DNA of 46,948 nt from Clostridia bacterium. Lineage in GTDB: Bacteria; Bacillota; Clostridia; Christensenellales; UBA1242. The DNA lies in contig JAFVTW010000022.1 in assembly GCA_017503005.1 (NCBI GenBank), positions 1 to 46,948 of the forward strand. The letters run 5' to 3'. The position numbers and the translations under genes are program-made. The notes below the pieces were generated by a model, which worked only from the letters and a program-made list of their open reading frames with translations, ran no database searches and was not told the origin of the DNA. Below, piece after piece: positions 9,380 through 18,312 of the stretch (position 1 is the first letter of the stretch; the number at the start of each line of letters is the position of its first letter).

Positions 9380-10333
9380 TTAATTTTTGAATAATGCTTT
9401 CAAAATATAATTTTTGATTTCTTTTGGTTCTACAGCTTTTTGTACTAAGTGCTTACCATTTTTGTTTTCTGTAATTACAGTTTTGCCACCTTGTTCTTTT
9501 GTTGTATATACATTTATATCGCAAGGAGAGAAAGTGTAGAAATCTGGTTTTACAAGTGCTAATATGGTGTTGATTTCATATAAACAAACTTGGTTTGTAT
9601 TGTTTATAGAATCTGCTAGTACTTTTACTACTTTGTCTCCTATGCTGTTTTCTGGCATCTTGTCAAAGCTTGATTTTTGAATACAAATTTCATTGCCTAA
9701 TTGTAGTGGATTGATTACAAGTTTTGCCCCACACTTTGTTACTATATCGAAAGCTTCTGGGTCGAAATAAGAATTTGTTTCTGAGTAATCTGTTATATTG
9801 CCAGTGCCATCTACAGAACCTATCATAGAGTATATGCAATCTATCTTCTCTACTAGCTCAGGATAGTTGATTACGACCTTTGCTATATTTGTAAGTGGTC
9901 CTAATGTAACTATGGTTACAGGCTCTTCGGTGTCTGCTAATACCTTTGCAATTTCTTCTACGGCATTAGGTAGTACAGGGTAGGTTTGTTCGGTAATTTC
10001 ATATTTGCCTAGACCACATTTGCCATTGTATAGGTTAGGGTCTACAATGTGTTTTTTGACAAGTGCACACTTACTGCCTTGTGCCACTTTGATGTCGTTA
10101 AAGAAGTTTTCTGCAAAAAATCTAACATTGTTTGTTGTGATGTCTATAGGTGTAGGACCAGCACAACTTGTGATTAATTTAACATCAAACATACCCATAT
10201 TGTCAGAAAGTAGCATCAAAGCTAATGCATCGTCCACTCCAGGGTTGCAATCTACAATTATAGGTTTTACTTTTACTTCTTTGTTTTCTTCTAAACTTTT
10301 TAGATATTTCTTTGCAATTTCAACTGCATCCAT
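9380..10333 (-). CDS. inosine/uridine-preferring nucleoside hydrolase family protein
   Basis: 317 residues of the IU-nucleoside hydrolase family, which splits ribonucleosides into base and ribose. The calcium and ribose-binding signature is intact at the N-terminus (DCNPGVDDALALMLL), as are TLGPLTN and ETNSYFDPEAF. In the C-terminal part, family members usually have a His-Asp pair (L-H-D-P), where His is the proposed acid and Asp a metal ligand; the aligned stretch here reads LYEINTILAL, i.e. His to Tyr and Asp to Glu. The substrate may therefore differ or activity be reduced. Cytosolic. RBS GGAGAA lies 7 bases before the ATG. The gene starts 20 bases after the SufB-like stop, in the same operon. 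Confidence 0.82.
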   Translation of the reverse strand: MDAVEIAKKYLKSLEENKEVKVKPIIVDCNPGVDDALALMLLSDNMGMFDVKLITSCAGPTPIDITTNNVRFFAENFFNDIKVAQGSKCALVKKHIVDPNLYNGKCGLGKYEITEQTYPVLPNAVEEIAKVLADTEEPVTIVTLGPLTNIAKVVINYPELVEKIDCIYSMIGSVDGTGNITDYSETNSYFDPEAFDIVTKCGAKLVINPLQLGNEICIQKSSFDKMPENSIGDKVVKVLADSINNTNQVCLYEINTILALVKPDFYTFSPCDINVYTTKEQGGKTVITENKNGKHLVQKAVEPKEIKNYILKALFKN

Positions 10334-10353
10334 TCTTCATTTCTCCTGTATGG

Positions 10354-11268
10354 TTATTTTAAGAAACCTTTTATTATTAAGTCTTCTGCTTCTTGTTCGG
10401 TTAGACCCATAGTCATTAGTTTGGTTAGTTGTTCGCCAGCAATTTTGCCTATGGCAGCTTCGTGTACAAGTGTTGCTTCTACATTCTCACAAACTATCTG
10501 TGGAGTAGAATCTATTCTAGCATTGTCTACTAGTATGCCGTCACAAGACACATGACCAAAGCATCTATTTTTGCCTTTTACTTTTGAGTAGAAGTTTTGG
10601 TAAGATTTGTCTTTGGCTACACTTCTAGAAACAACTTCTACACTAGAATCTTCACCTACTAGGTCCACATAAAATTTTGTGTTTGCAGTTTGAGTATTAG
10701 TAGTTAGAATTTTTTCTTTGATTACTAGTTTTGCATTCTTCGCTAGTTTAGCTTTGGTTACTCTGTCAGAGCTGGTTACACCACCTAGTTGGGTGGTTTC
10801 CATAGTGAATGTAGAGTTTGTTTTCATAGTAATTTGTGTTACTGGATTTAATATTTTGCCACCAGAACCTTCGCCTAATGCAAGGTGTTTTTCTATATAA
10901 TTTACTACTGAGTTTTTGCCTAAGTGGAAGCTGTGTATTCCGTTGTGGGCACTATCTTCTTGGGTTGTATTGTGTAGACCACAACCAGCTACGATTGTAA
11001 CTTCTGCACCATCGCCTATATGGAAGTCGTTGTACACTACATCGGTTAGTCCACCCTTAGTTACTATTACAGGAATGTGTAGGCTCTTGCCTTTCACATT
11101 TGGTTTTACATAAATGTCTATACCTTTTTTGTCTGTCTTTTGTACTATCTCAATTTCGGCAGTACTGTTTATTTGTGATTCGCCATTTTTTCTAAAGCTG
11201 TATGCTCCCTCTGGTGTAGAGTGTAGGTCAGCTATTTGTGATAGTAGCTCTTTGTCTATATTAGTCAT
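10354..11268 (-). CDS. sufB: SufB/SufD-family Fe-S cluster scaffold (SmsB-like)
   Basis: 304 residues from the ATG at 11268 (GGAGGTGG just upstream); it overlaps the end of sufC by 8 bases. The right-handed beta-helix core and the C-terminal motif HEAAIGKIAGEQL with GLTEQEAEDLIIKGFL are diagnostic of SufB/SufD. Cysteines in CFGHVSCDGILVD and CENVEATLVHE could be cluster or sulfur ligands. It is much shorter than typical SufB (about 465) and there is only one such gene here, with no SufD, SufS or SufU nearby. This fits the two-gene SufCB arrangement described as a minimal SUF system (SMS) in archaea and anaerobic bacteria. The protein would build Fe-S clusters on a B2C2 complex in the cytosol. 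Confidence 0.85.
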   Translation of the reverse strand: MTNIDKELLSQIADLHSTPEGAYSFRKNGESQINSTAEIEIVQKTDKKGIDIYVKPNVKGKSLHIPVIVTKGGLTDVVYNDFHIGDGAEVTIVAGCGLHNTTQEDSAHNGIHSFHLGKNSVVNYIEKHLALGEGSGGKILNPVTQITMKTNSTFTMETTQLGGVTSSDRVTKAKLAKNAKLVIKEKILTTNTQTANTKFYVDLVGEDSSVEVVSRSVAKDKSYQNFYSKVKGKNRCFGHVSCDGILVDNARIDSTPQIVCENVEATLVHEAAIGKIAGEQLTKLMTMGLTEQEAEDLIIKGFLK

Positions 11269-11968
11269 TTTCCACCTCCAACTTCTTGCAGGTAAAGCTG
11301 TGCAAAGTAGGTAGTATTTCTTTTGCAGGTCCAAACTTCTCTAGTTTTGAACTATTTAGTACTACAATCTTGTCAGCTATATCTAATATTTTTTGTTGGT
11401 GTGTAACTATGATAGTTATACCATTTCTACTCTTAAGTTCTTTAAATATATCGGTTAGACCACCAAAGCTCCATATGTCTATACCAGCTTCTGGTTCGTC
11501 AAATATATTTATCTTTTTGTTTTCGGCTAGGTTGATAGCTAGCTCTATTCTTTTTAATTCACCACCAGACAAATTTGAGTCTAACTCACGGGCAAGGTAA
11601 TCTTTTGCACACAAACCCACTTTGCTTAGGTAATCGCAACCACACTTGATAGCTAGTTCGCCACCTACAGCAGTTTCTAGTAGGTTGGCTACAGTTAGTC
11701 CTTTAAACTTAACTGGTTGTTGAAATGTAAAACCGATACCCATTTTGGCACGGTTGGTAATATTTAATTTGTTGATACATTGACCATTTAGATATATATC
11801 GCCACTAGTTTGATTGATGATACCCATTATTAGTTTAACAAGGGTACTTTTGCCACTACCATTGTGACCAGTGATAGCTACAATGTCGCCATATTCAAAC
11901 TTTAGGTTGATGTCATCTAAAATAGTCTTGTGTCCTACTTTGTAAGTAATATTTTTTAGTTCTAACAT
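11261..11968 (-). CDS. sufC: SufC-type ABC ATPase for Fe-S cluster assembly
   Basis: 235 residues. Walker A is GHNGSGKST, the signature is NLSGGELKRIELA, Walker B is INIFDEPEAGIDIW, and the switch His is in IVTHQQ. The D-E-P-E-A-G-I-D form with Glu after Pro is typical of SufC rather than of transporter ATPases, and no permease is adjacent. It would power the SufB-like scaffold encoded immediately downstream with an 8-base overlap. RBS AGGAG lies 6 bases before the ATG. It is the first gene of the operon sufC-sufB-nucleoside hydrolase-unknown. Confidence 0.9.
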   Translation of the reverse strand: MLELKNITYKVGHKTILDDINLKFEYGDIVAITGHNGSGKSTLVKLIMGIINQTSGDIYLNGQCINKLNITNRAKMGIGFTFQQPVKFKGLTVANLLETAVGGELAIKCGCDYLSKVGLCAKDYLARELDSNLSGGELKRIELAINLAENKKINIFDEPEAGIDIWSFGGLTDIFKELKSRNGITIIVTHQQKILDIADKIVVLNSSKLEKFGPAKEILPTLHSFTCKKLEVEND

Positions 11969-12041
11969 TTTGCTCCTATTTTGTATGTCGTAAGTTAAAA
12001 TTTTACACTATGATTTTAACATTTAAGGCTTTAATTGTATA

Positions 12042-12881
12042 TTATTTTTTGTCTTTATTGTAGTCCTCTAAATAAGAATGTTTTTGACCACCTTTTTTGT
12101 AGCCTAATATTTTGTCCATATTTATGTTTTCGCTACTCTTAAAAATGTTCCATTCTACATTCTCATTGTAGGATAGTAGTTTTTCTATCAGCTTTCTAGT
12201 CTCTATTCGTTGAGAGTTAGAATTACCATTTTTTGCCATATTGTTTCGCTCAGTAAATCTACAAGCACATTCTATAAACTTTAGGTCGTTGCTATCTTTC
12301 CAGGTGATTATATCTCTTAGACGAATAAAGTACAATGGGCGAATAAGCTCCATACCTTCGAAGTTGTCGCTATGTAGTTTTGGTAGCATAGTTTGGAAAG
12401 AACCAGTATTTAGCATATTCATAAGTATAGTTTCTATTACATCGTCAAAGTGATGTCCTAGAGCTATTTTGTTGCACCCCATATCTTTGGCTAATTGATA
12501 CAGAGCACCTCTTCTCATTCTGGCACATATATAGCAAGGGTTTTTGTCCATATTGTTTGCCACACTAAATATATCTGTTTGTTTGATTATAGCAGGAATA
12601 CCTAATATGTCTAGATTAGTTTTTATCATTTTGATATTTTTTGGATTGTATCCTGGGTCCATTACCAGATATTCTACTTCAAATTTGACAGGAGAGTGCT
12701 TTTTTAGTTCTTGAAAAAGTTTAGCCATTAGCATACTGTCTTTGCCACCAGATATACATACACATATTCTATCGCCTTCGTTTACAAGCTCATATTCTTT
12801 GATAGCTTTTATAAATCTAGACCACAGTCTTTTTCTATATGTGGTTATTAATCCCCTCTCTATTATTTCACTTTTTTTCAT
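12042..12881 (-). CDS. ttcA: TtcA-like tRNA 2-thiocytidine synthetase (PP-loop ATPase)
   Basis: 279 residues. The PP-loop SGGKDS is at 44-49. The cluster-ligand cysteines are C116 and C119 (NPCYICARMRRG) and a third, C205 or C207 (IECACRF), matching the layout of TtcA, which adenylates and thiolates C32 of tRNAs using a [4Fe-4S] cluster. LGHHFDDVIET is the second conserved box. Members in Firmicutes can act on other sites, so the exact target is not certain. It lies 73 bases downstream of sufC's start in the same direction, so Fe-S supply and use sit side by side. It follows the CYTH gene by 12 bases (RBS AAGGA), which suggests co-transcription. Confidence 0.82.
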   Translation of the reverse strand: MKKSEIIERGLITTYRKRLWSRFIKAIKEYELVNEGDRICVCISGGKDSMLMAKLFQELKKHSPVKFEVEYLVMDPGYNPKNIKMIKTNLDILGIPAIIKQTDIFSVANNMDKNPCYICARMRRGALYQLAKDMGCNKIALGHHFDDVIETILMNMLNTGSFQTMLPKLHSDNFEGMELIRPLYFIRLRDIITWKDSNDLKFIECACRFTERNNMAKNGNSNSQRIETRKLIEKLLSYNENVEWNIFKSSENINMDKILGYKKGGQKHSYLEDYNKDKK

Positions 12882-12893
12882 ATAATTTCCTTA

Positions 12894-13451
12894 TTACTTC
12901 TTAGGTTTTCTATCTTCTTCTAGTGTAACCACTTGTGGTAGCTTTTCTATATCTATACCATAGTGGCTATATATACTGCTGACATCTAGTGTTACTAGAC
13001 TATCAACGGCTATCTCTAGTAGCTCACATACTGCTTTTATATCAGCTTCGCTTTCTGCTTCAAACTCTACATATGTAGGTATCATAGGCCAGAAATCTAT
13101 GTCAATTTCTACTCCGTTTAGCATATATCTTATTCTTCGGTTTTCTTGACGGCTTCTGGCTTTGTAGCCTAATTTGTTTAGTATCTCATCGGTAGCATCA
13201 AAGTCACTTACTACTATTTCGCTCTCTTTTGTACCATCTATCTTGTCTGTAACAATTTCCTTGATAGTTAGGGTGGTTTCTGCACCATTAGTTCTTAGCC
13301 TTATCCAGCTATTTTCTCTCACTGGTGTAAAGTCGTAGCAGTTTCTAATCTGCAACCAGTCTCCCACAAAAGTAGCCTTTTGCTTTTCTAGCTTAGACAC
13401 AAAGTCTTCTACATTTACTTCTAGTAGTCTTGCTTCGATTTCGTACTTCAT
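12894..13451 (-). CDS. CYTH-domain protein
   Basis: 185 residues of the CYTH (class IV adenylate cyclase / thiamine triphosphatase) fold: an eight-stranded tunnel that binds phosphates of an organic or inorganic polyphosphate through metal ions. The opening motif is EIEAR, where the family rule is E-x-E-x-K, so Lys is replaced by Arg. Other tunnel residues are visible: RLRT, LTIKE, RRIRY, IDIDFW and YVEFEAES. The substrate (tripolyphosphate, thiamine triphosphate or ATP) cannot be told. Cytosolic. RBS AAGGAG lies 7 bases before the ATG. It is the first gene of a two-gene unit with ttcA. Confidence 0.82.
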   Translation of the reverse strand: MKYEIEARLLEVNVEDFVSKLEKQKATFVGDWLQIRNCYDFTPVRENSWIRLRTNGAETTLTIKEIVTDKIDGTKESEIVVSDFDATDEILNKLGYKARSRQENRRIRYMLNGVEIDIDFWPMIPTYVEFEAESEADIKAVCELLEIAVDSLVTLDVSSIYSHYGIDIEKLPQVVTLEEDRKPKK

Positions 13452-13543
13452 AAAAATTCTCCTTATAAAAAACCACTTAATTGTAACATAAACTTATAGT
13501 TAAATAAAAGAGTAAATTAATAAAGATTAATTTATTTACAAAA

Positions 13544-13578
13544 AAATCTGCAAAGAATAACCCTTGCAGATTTGTTTT
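13544..13578 (-). terminator. terminator of the 13579-15012 gene
   Basis: Perfect 10-bp inverted repeat AAATCTGCAA/TTGCAGATTT with a T-run on the minus strand. Confidence 0.75.
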
Positions 13579-15012
13579 TTAGTATATGCGATTGCCTAAG
13601 TATTCGCTTTGTAGTCTAATGTCCACTCTAGCTACAGCACCATTTTCTGTTTTTAGCTTTATAATTACTTTTTTGTTTACATAATTACCAGAGAATTTTT
13701 CGTATCCAAAATGTTCTAACACCTTTTCGGCAACTTCTATTTTTGTACCTACCTTTATACCATACAGGTTGTTAGATTTTTTGTTAAATTTGTACTGTGT
13801 TAGTTTAAATGCTGTTTCGTCATTTGGATATCCAGCAAAAGATACAAAAGTAGTGTTTGTTTTGGTCTTTAATGTATAGTCGTGTGACATATAGTTTCTG
13901 GTTAGTTCGTATCCGTTTGCTATCAAGTTTTCGCTAATAGTTGTGTCGTAGTCAGCACCTATAGGGTGGTCAAGTTTGCTGTTTTGATTTAGGATTTTTA
14001 TAACTTCGTTTGTCTCAGCAAAACTGCCGTCTATATCAAATCCGTTGCTTTTGAATATTCCAGTCAAGAATTCGCAAGTGGCACTGATTTCAGGCAATTT
14101 TTTAAACATCCCAAATTTGCCAGTGTACCAAGCATCACTTATTACACTTACATATTCTATATGTTTTGGTTTATTCCATTTAGCAGCCTTTTTAGCAAAC
14201 TCTTTGAATTGCTTGTATAGTCTTTTTGTTTTTTCTTTGTTGTCAATCACACAGAAAATCTTTGCATTTTTGGTAAGCATAGCAAACTTGGTAGGTGATA
14301 TCTTAAATTTCTTAAGAGTGCCATCGGTTGTAGAACCATACACAAGATTGAAGCTTGCTTTTATATTTTTAAAGTTTTGATTGTTGTATACTGTTACATC
14401 GGTTTCACTGATTATATATTTGGTCTTCTCACGAATTTTTTGTTGAATAGTGTAGTTTTTGTCGTGGTTGTTTAGTCCGTCAGGCAGACCTTTTATTTCG
14501 TTGACTAGGTCGCCATAAGTTATAGGTTTTACAATATCGCCACACACCATTACTTCGCCAGCATGTGAGTTTTGTAGTCTATACAATTCCTTAAACCAGC
14601 AATCAAGGGTAATTTGGTATATACCATCGGTCGCGAAAAAGTCGTATGCCTTTTCGGTGTCTACATTTCTAGACTTTAGGTAAGTATCAAATTTTTGTTG
14701 AATGATTTTGTATATAGATAGTTTTTGTTTTTCGTTAAATTCAAATATCTTTTGAATTTTTGGATTTTCGCTCTTTTTGTATTTATCAAATTTTTTGTAG
14801 CTAGACATATTGTTTCTGTCTTCTGCCACTACAAAAGTTTTGAAAATTTGTGCTATAGGTTTGTCGATATGTGTTTCTGCTATACAGCTACAGAAAAAAT
14901 CTCTAGCCATAGCTACCCAAAACGGGTCGTCATCTCGGTCTATAATAAATACAAATTCATTAAAAAAACTAACAGGTGATACTATATCAATCTTTATTTC
15001 TTGTTTGCTCAT
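13579..15012 (-). CDS. unknown 477-residue protein
   Basis: The start at 15012 has AAAGGAG 9 bases upstream; a longer frame to 15063 has none. No signal peptide or clear membrane span. The N-terminal ~60 residues (VSPVSFFNEFVFII, then DDDPFWVAMARDFF) recall the segment around D-P-F-W in VirD4/TraG conjugative coupling proteins, but Walker A and Walker B are missing, so it is not a working ATPase of that family. The middle is mixed alpha/beta and lysine-rich. The last 80 residues read like a small beta domain with YGIKVGT, a helix, then paired strands ending RVDIRLQSEYLGNRIY. I cannot assign a function. It is monocistronic, with its own terminator. Confidence 0.6.
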   Translation of the reverse strand: MSKQEIKIDIVSPVSFFNEFVFIIDRDDDPFWVAMARDFFCSCIAETHIDKPIAQIFKTFVVAEDRNNMSSYKKFDKYKKSENPKIQKIFEFNEKQKLSIYKIIQQKFDTYLKSRNVDTEKAYDFFATDGIYQITLDCWFKELYRLQNSHAGEVMVCGDIVKPITYGDLVNEIKGLPDGLNNHDKNYTIQQKIREKTKYIISETDVTVYNNQNFKNIKASFNLVYGSTTDGTLKKFKISPTKFAMLTKNAKIFCVIDNKEKTKRLYKQFKEFAKKAAKWNKPKHIEYVSVISDAWYTGKFGMFKKLPEISATCEFLTGIFKSNGFDIDGSFAETNEVIKILNQNSKLDHPIGADYDTTISENLIANGYELTRNYMSHDYTLKTKTNTTFVSFAGYPNDETAFKLTQYKFNKKSNNLYGIKVGTKIEVAEKVLEHFGYEKFSGNYVNKKVIIKLKTENGAVARVDIRLQSEYLGNRIY

Positions 15013-15112
15013 AAGGTTTTCTCCTTTTGTTTGACACCCTAAGTGTAACAAAAAATAATTCAAAAATAAAATAAATAAATCTAATTGTTTTAAATTTGGC
15101 TTGTTGAAAACA

Positions 15113-15145
15113 AAAAAACACAGGTTGATGACCTGTGTTTTTGTT
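15113..15145 (-). terminator. terminator of the ABC exporter-ybaK operon
   Basis: ACACAGGT pairs with ACCTGTGT over a 5-base loop; T-runs flank it on both strands, and it lies immediately beyond the ybaK-like stop. Confidence 0.75.
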
Positions 15146-15616
15146 TTATTCCCAGTTTTTACAAATATCTACCCAAGAAGAATAGTTTGAGTATTTTTCT
15201 AGTTCTTTTATGGTTAGCTCTATGGCACTATTGCTACTACCACAAGCTGGGTATACTGTATCAAATCTTTGTAGTGATACATCTAAGTATACTGTTACAT
15301 TTTCTTTTATGCCGAAAGGACATACACCACCGATACTGTGTCCTATCATGCTGTCCACTTCTTCTGGTGTTAGCATTTTTGCTTTGGTATTGAATACTGC
15401 TTTGTATTTTGAATTGTCTACTTTTGCATCGCCTGCAGTTACTACTAGTACAGGGTTGTTGTCTACCATAAATGTTAGACTTTTAGCAATCCTTTTAGGT
15501 TCGCAACCTACAGCCATTGCGGCTAGCTCTACAGTAGCACTAGACTCAGTAAATTCTAGTATTCGATTTTCTATACCAAAATTCTTGAAGTATTCTCTTA
15601 CGATTTCTATAGCCAT
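15146..15616 (-). CDS. YbaK/EbsC-type aminoacyl-tRNA deacylase
   Basis: 156 residues of the YbaK/ProX editing fold, which hydrolyses mischarged tRNA (typically Cys- or Ala-tRNA-Pro) in trans. Visible hallmarks are RIAKSLTFMV with the conserved Lys, VVTAGDAKVD, the loop IGGVCPFGI and the C-terminal PACGSSNSAIEL. The length is normal. It begins 9 bases after the stop of an ABC permease and is the last gene of that operon. The pairing is probably transcriptional convenience rather than a functional link. Which tRNA it edits cannot be read from the sequence. Confidence 0.88.
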   Translation of the reverse strand: MAIEIVREYFKNFGIENRILEFTESSATVELAAMAVGCEPKRIAKSLTFMVDNNPVLVVTAGDAKVDNSKYKAVFNTKAKMLTPEEVDSMIGHSIGGVCPFGIKENVTVYLDVSLQRFDTVYPACGSSNSAIELTIKELEKYSNYSSWVDICKNWE

Positions 15617-15625
15617 TTTTGCCTC

Positions 15626-16417
15626 TTACAATCTGCCACCCATTAGGTTGCCAGAGTTATATTTCTTTAGCCCCATTTTGAACATAGCAAATGCTAGTAT
15701 TACCCATAGTGCTGTAAATCCTACTGCACCTAGTACTGCCCATATATTGAATGTAAGGAACATAAATTGTGCTGGTACAAAGGTGTAGAATGCTACAGGA
15801 ATAACTGTGTAGAAAATTGCTTTTACTACATTGTTGTATATTGCAGGTGGGTAGTTGCCAGATTTGTTTAGAGTGCCTTCTACAGATTTTGCTATAGCAT
15901 CGCCCCTCTTTATGTAGAAGCAAAGGGAAGTAAATACTACATATACAGATACATATACTAGTCCTGCCAGAATTCCTGCAAATGGCATAATTAAGTACCA
16001 CCACCAAGGAGCACCTATTATAGCTAGTACTATAAATGAGTATGCTATGTCGCCAAGTGCTGCTATTTCGGTAGAAGAGCAACAAACATTTAGTAGTACA
16101 CTCTTAGGTTGAGTTAGATATACATCTAGTTTGCCATCGTATACTATGTCTTTGATATTCCATGCTCCACCAAATAGTGCATGACACCAGCCGTATCCTC
16201 CAGCAGCTATGCCCCATAGAAGCATAGTTTCGTTGAAACCATATCCACCTATGTTGTCTACTAGGTTAAATATGATTACCCATTGTATGATAAAAAACAA
16301 ATCGTTTACTATCATCATAATTAGTTGCATAAAAAATGATGCTTTGTATTTCCATTCTTTCTTAATATTTAGAATAAAGTAGCTAAATATTAATTTTAAA
16401 TTGTTCTTAACCGCCAT
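15626..16417 (-). CDS. ABC-2 type exporter permease (COG3694-like)
   Basis: 263 residues with about six transmembrane helices. The first hydrophobic block includes MIVNDLFFIIQWVIIFNLVDNIGG and the middle holds YDGKLDVYLTQPKSVLLNV, a motif typical of the paired ABC-2 permeases of the COG4587/COG3694 group. I prefer the second ATG (16417), 9 bases after GGAAGG; the ATG at 16423 is only 3 bases away. The gene overlaps the end of the other permease by about 11 bases. With the 16407-17204 permease and the 17197-18174 ATPase it would form one exporter; the substrate is unknown. Confidence 0.85.
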   Translation of the reverse strand: MAVKNNLKLIFSYFILNIKKEWKYKASFFMQLIMMIVNDLFFIIQWVIIFNLVDNIGGYGFNETMLLWGIAAGGYGWCHALFGGAWNIKDIVYDGKLDVYLTQPKSVLLNVCCSSTEIAALGDIAYSFIVLAIIGAPWWWYLIMPFAGILAGLVYVSVYVVFTSLCFYIKRGDAIAKSVEGTLNKSGNYPPAIYNNVVKAIFYTVIPVAFYTFVPAQFMFLTFNIWAVLGAVGFTALWVILAFAMFKMGLKKYNSGNLMGGRL

Positions 16418-17204
16418 TAACATTTACCTTCCTTGTTCCAAATTTGTACATAAGTAGCCCTATAACCATGAACAAAGCTATATATGCTACTTGAGATATA
16501 GTTACAGTATAGAATAAATCCCAGCTAAAGCTAGCTAGTAGTTTGCATGGACCACTCATCATAGCATATATAGGGCTGTAGTTGATGAATGGTTGTAGCC
16601 AAGTAGGGAAGAATTCTGGTGGGAAGAATAACCCAAATAACATTACGAATTTTTGTACAATCCATGTAAATGGTGTGGCCTCTTCTATCCAGAAACATAG
16701 TAATCCCACTGTGCCGTATACTATACATAATAGCAAGCAAGCTAGTATCAAACTAGTAAGCAAAGGTAGTATGTATAATGCACTAAAGTTTTCGATAGGA
16801 CCTAATAGTAGTAGTCCCATAGCAATACCTGTAGGTACTAAGAAACATAATTTCCATATAAACCCAGCAGACTGATTTGCTATTTGATAAGAATAATAGT
16901 TGTAAGGTTTGTTTAATTGATAAGCTATTTTGCCTGACTTGATGTCTGCAGCAAATGCTCTAGTAACAGTTCTGCCATTAAGTGCATACATTAGCACTTC
17001 TGCCATAATCATATACCAAATCATCATATCTAGTGTGTAGCCGTTGATTAGTGTGCCACCACCGCCTCCACCGTAGATATAACCCCAAAGTTGTTTGAAT
17101 ATATAGATTATAACTGCGAACGATATAACAGAAGTTATAGAGTTGCCAAGAGTTTTGGACTCTTGCTTAAAACTTGTTGCATATATAGATAAGTACTTAT
17201 TCAT
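16407..17204 (-). CDS. ABC-2 type exporter permease (COG4587-like)
   Basis: 265 residues, about six membrane helices. The segment ADIKSGKIAYQLNKPYNYY is the cytosolic coupling motif shared with the partner permease (compare YDGKLDVYLTQPKS). A glycine-rich stretch (YGGGGGGTLINGYTLD) lies in the first outer loop. The start overlaps the end of the ATPase gene by 8 bases and the end overlaps the next permease, so translation of the three is probably coupled. Together they match the three-gene COG4586-4587-3694 exporters; the cargo is not known. Confidence 0.87.
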   Translation of the reverse strand: MNKYLSIYATSFKQESKTLGNSITSVISFAVIIYIFKQLWGYIYGGGGGGTLINGYTLDMMIWYMIMAEVLMYALNGRTVTRAFAADIKSGKIAYQLNKPYNYYSYQIANQSAGFIWKLCFLVPTGIAMGLLLLGPIENFSALYILPLLTSLILACLLLCIVYGTVGLLCFWIEEATPFTWIVQKFVMLFGLFFPPEFFPTWLQPFINYSPIYAMMSGPCKLLASFSWDLFYTVTISQVAYIALFMVIGLLMYKFGTRKVNVNGG

Positions 17205-18174
17205 TTGTTCCTCTGTATATATCTTTTATTATATCTTCAAGTGGGGTGCTTGAAATAGTGATATCTTGTAGGTCGTCAGCCTTGAACATTCCTAGTAGCT
17301 CGTCCATAGATGTTTTGTTCATGTCTACTTCTATTTTGTACAAAGTTTCTTTTGCTTTTAGTATGGTAATGCCATCTTTCTTAGGTATAGTAACATTTTT
17401 CTTTAGATTTACTTCCACTATCTTTTTGTTTAGGTGATGGTATTTCAAGTTTTTCATACTATCGTCTAAAACAATTTTACCGTCGTTTATGATGATAACT
17501 CTCTTACATACTTCTTCTATATCGCCCACATCGTGTGATGTAAAGAATATAGTAGTGCCTAGCTCACGATTGATTTTCTTTATTAACTTTCTAAGAGTTT
17601 CTTTTGCTATAGGATCTAGACCTATTGTAGGTTCATCGAAGAAAAGCATTTTTGGATTGTGTAATAGACTTGCTACCATTTCGCATTTCATTCTTTGACC
17701 TAAGCTTAAACTCTTTACTGGTTGGTGCATAAAGTCATTTATCTCAAAAATATTTGCTAGTTCTTCTATTCTTGCTTTTAGTACATCTTTTTTGATGTCG
17801 TATATAGAACCAAAGAATTTGAAGTTTTCGTAAGCAGATAGGTGTACCCATAATTGTTCTTTTTGACCAAATACAGAACCTATTTGGTAAGACAATTTTA
17901 TTCTATCTTCGCTAGGGTTTAGACCTAGTACTTTTACATCTCCACTAGTAGGGTATAGGATACCAGTTAGCATTTTGATAGTGGTACTTTTACCAGCTCC
18001 GTTTGGACCTATAAATGCCAAAGCTTCGCCCTCTTCTACTGAGAAACTAATACCGTCTACAGCATTCTTTATACTCTTTTCTCTTTTAAAGATACTCTTT
18101 TTACCGTTTGGTTTTGTTACTCTTTTTTTAGATACAAATTCCTTTCTTAAATTTTCTACTTCAATTACTTTCAT
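17197..18174 (-). CDS. ABC exporter ATPase (COG4586-like)
   Basis: 325 residues. Walker A is GPNGAGKST, the signature is SLGQRMKCEMVASLL, Walker B is MLFFDEPTIGLD, and the switch is FFTSHDVGDIE. An N-terminal extension with a basic insert (SKKRVTKPNGKKSIFKREKS) before the first strand is typical of COG4586 ATPases. The C-terminal 90 residues form a regulatory-like domain. It drives the two ABC-2 permeases encoded directly downstream. AAGGAA lies before the ATG. It is the first gene of the operon ATPase-permease-permease-ybaK. Confidence 0.9.
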   Translation of the reverse strand: MKVIEVENLRKEFVSKKRVTKPNGKKSIFKREKSIKNAVDGISFSVEEGEALAFIGPNGAGKSTTIKMLTGILYPTSGDVKVLGLNPSEDRIKLSYQIGSVFGQKEQLWVHLSAYENFKFFGSIYDIKKDVLKARIEELANIFEINDFMHQPVKSLSLGQRMKCEMVASLLHNPKMLFFDEPTIGLDPIAKETLRKLIKKINRELGTTIFFTSHDVGDIEEVCKRVIIINDGKIVLDDSMKNLKYHHLNKKIVEVNLKKNVTIPKKDGITILKAKETLYKIEVDMNKTSMDELLGMFKADDLQDITISSTPLEDIIKDIYRGTNE

Positions 18175-18312
18175 AATTTTATTCCTTATGTGTTTATATT
18201 TAGTGTGATTAGTGTATCACAATATTTTTGTTTTGTGTATATGTTTTGTTTGTATTTTTTGGTTTTATGTCAAAAAGTTGATATATTTTGCATTAAATAC
18301 TTGATTTTAAAC

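Noticed and set aside
10005..10412. long open frames on the strand opposite the sufC-sufB-hydrolase operon and other genes
   Set aside because: They are shadows of well-supported genes: wrong composition, no ribosome sites and no recognisable domains.
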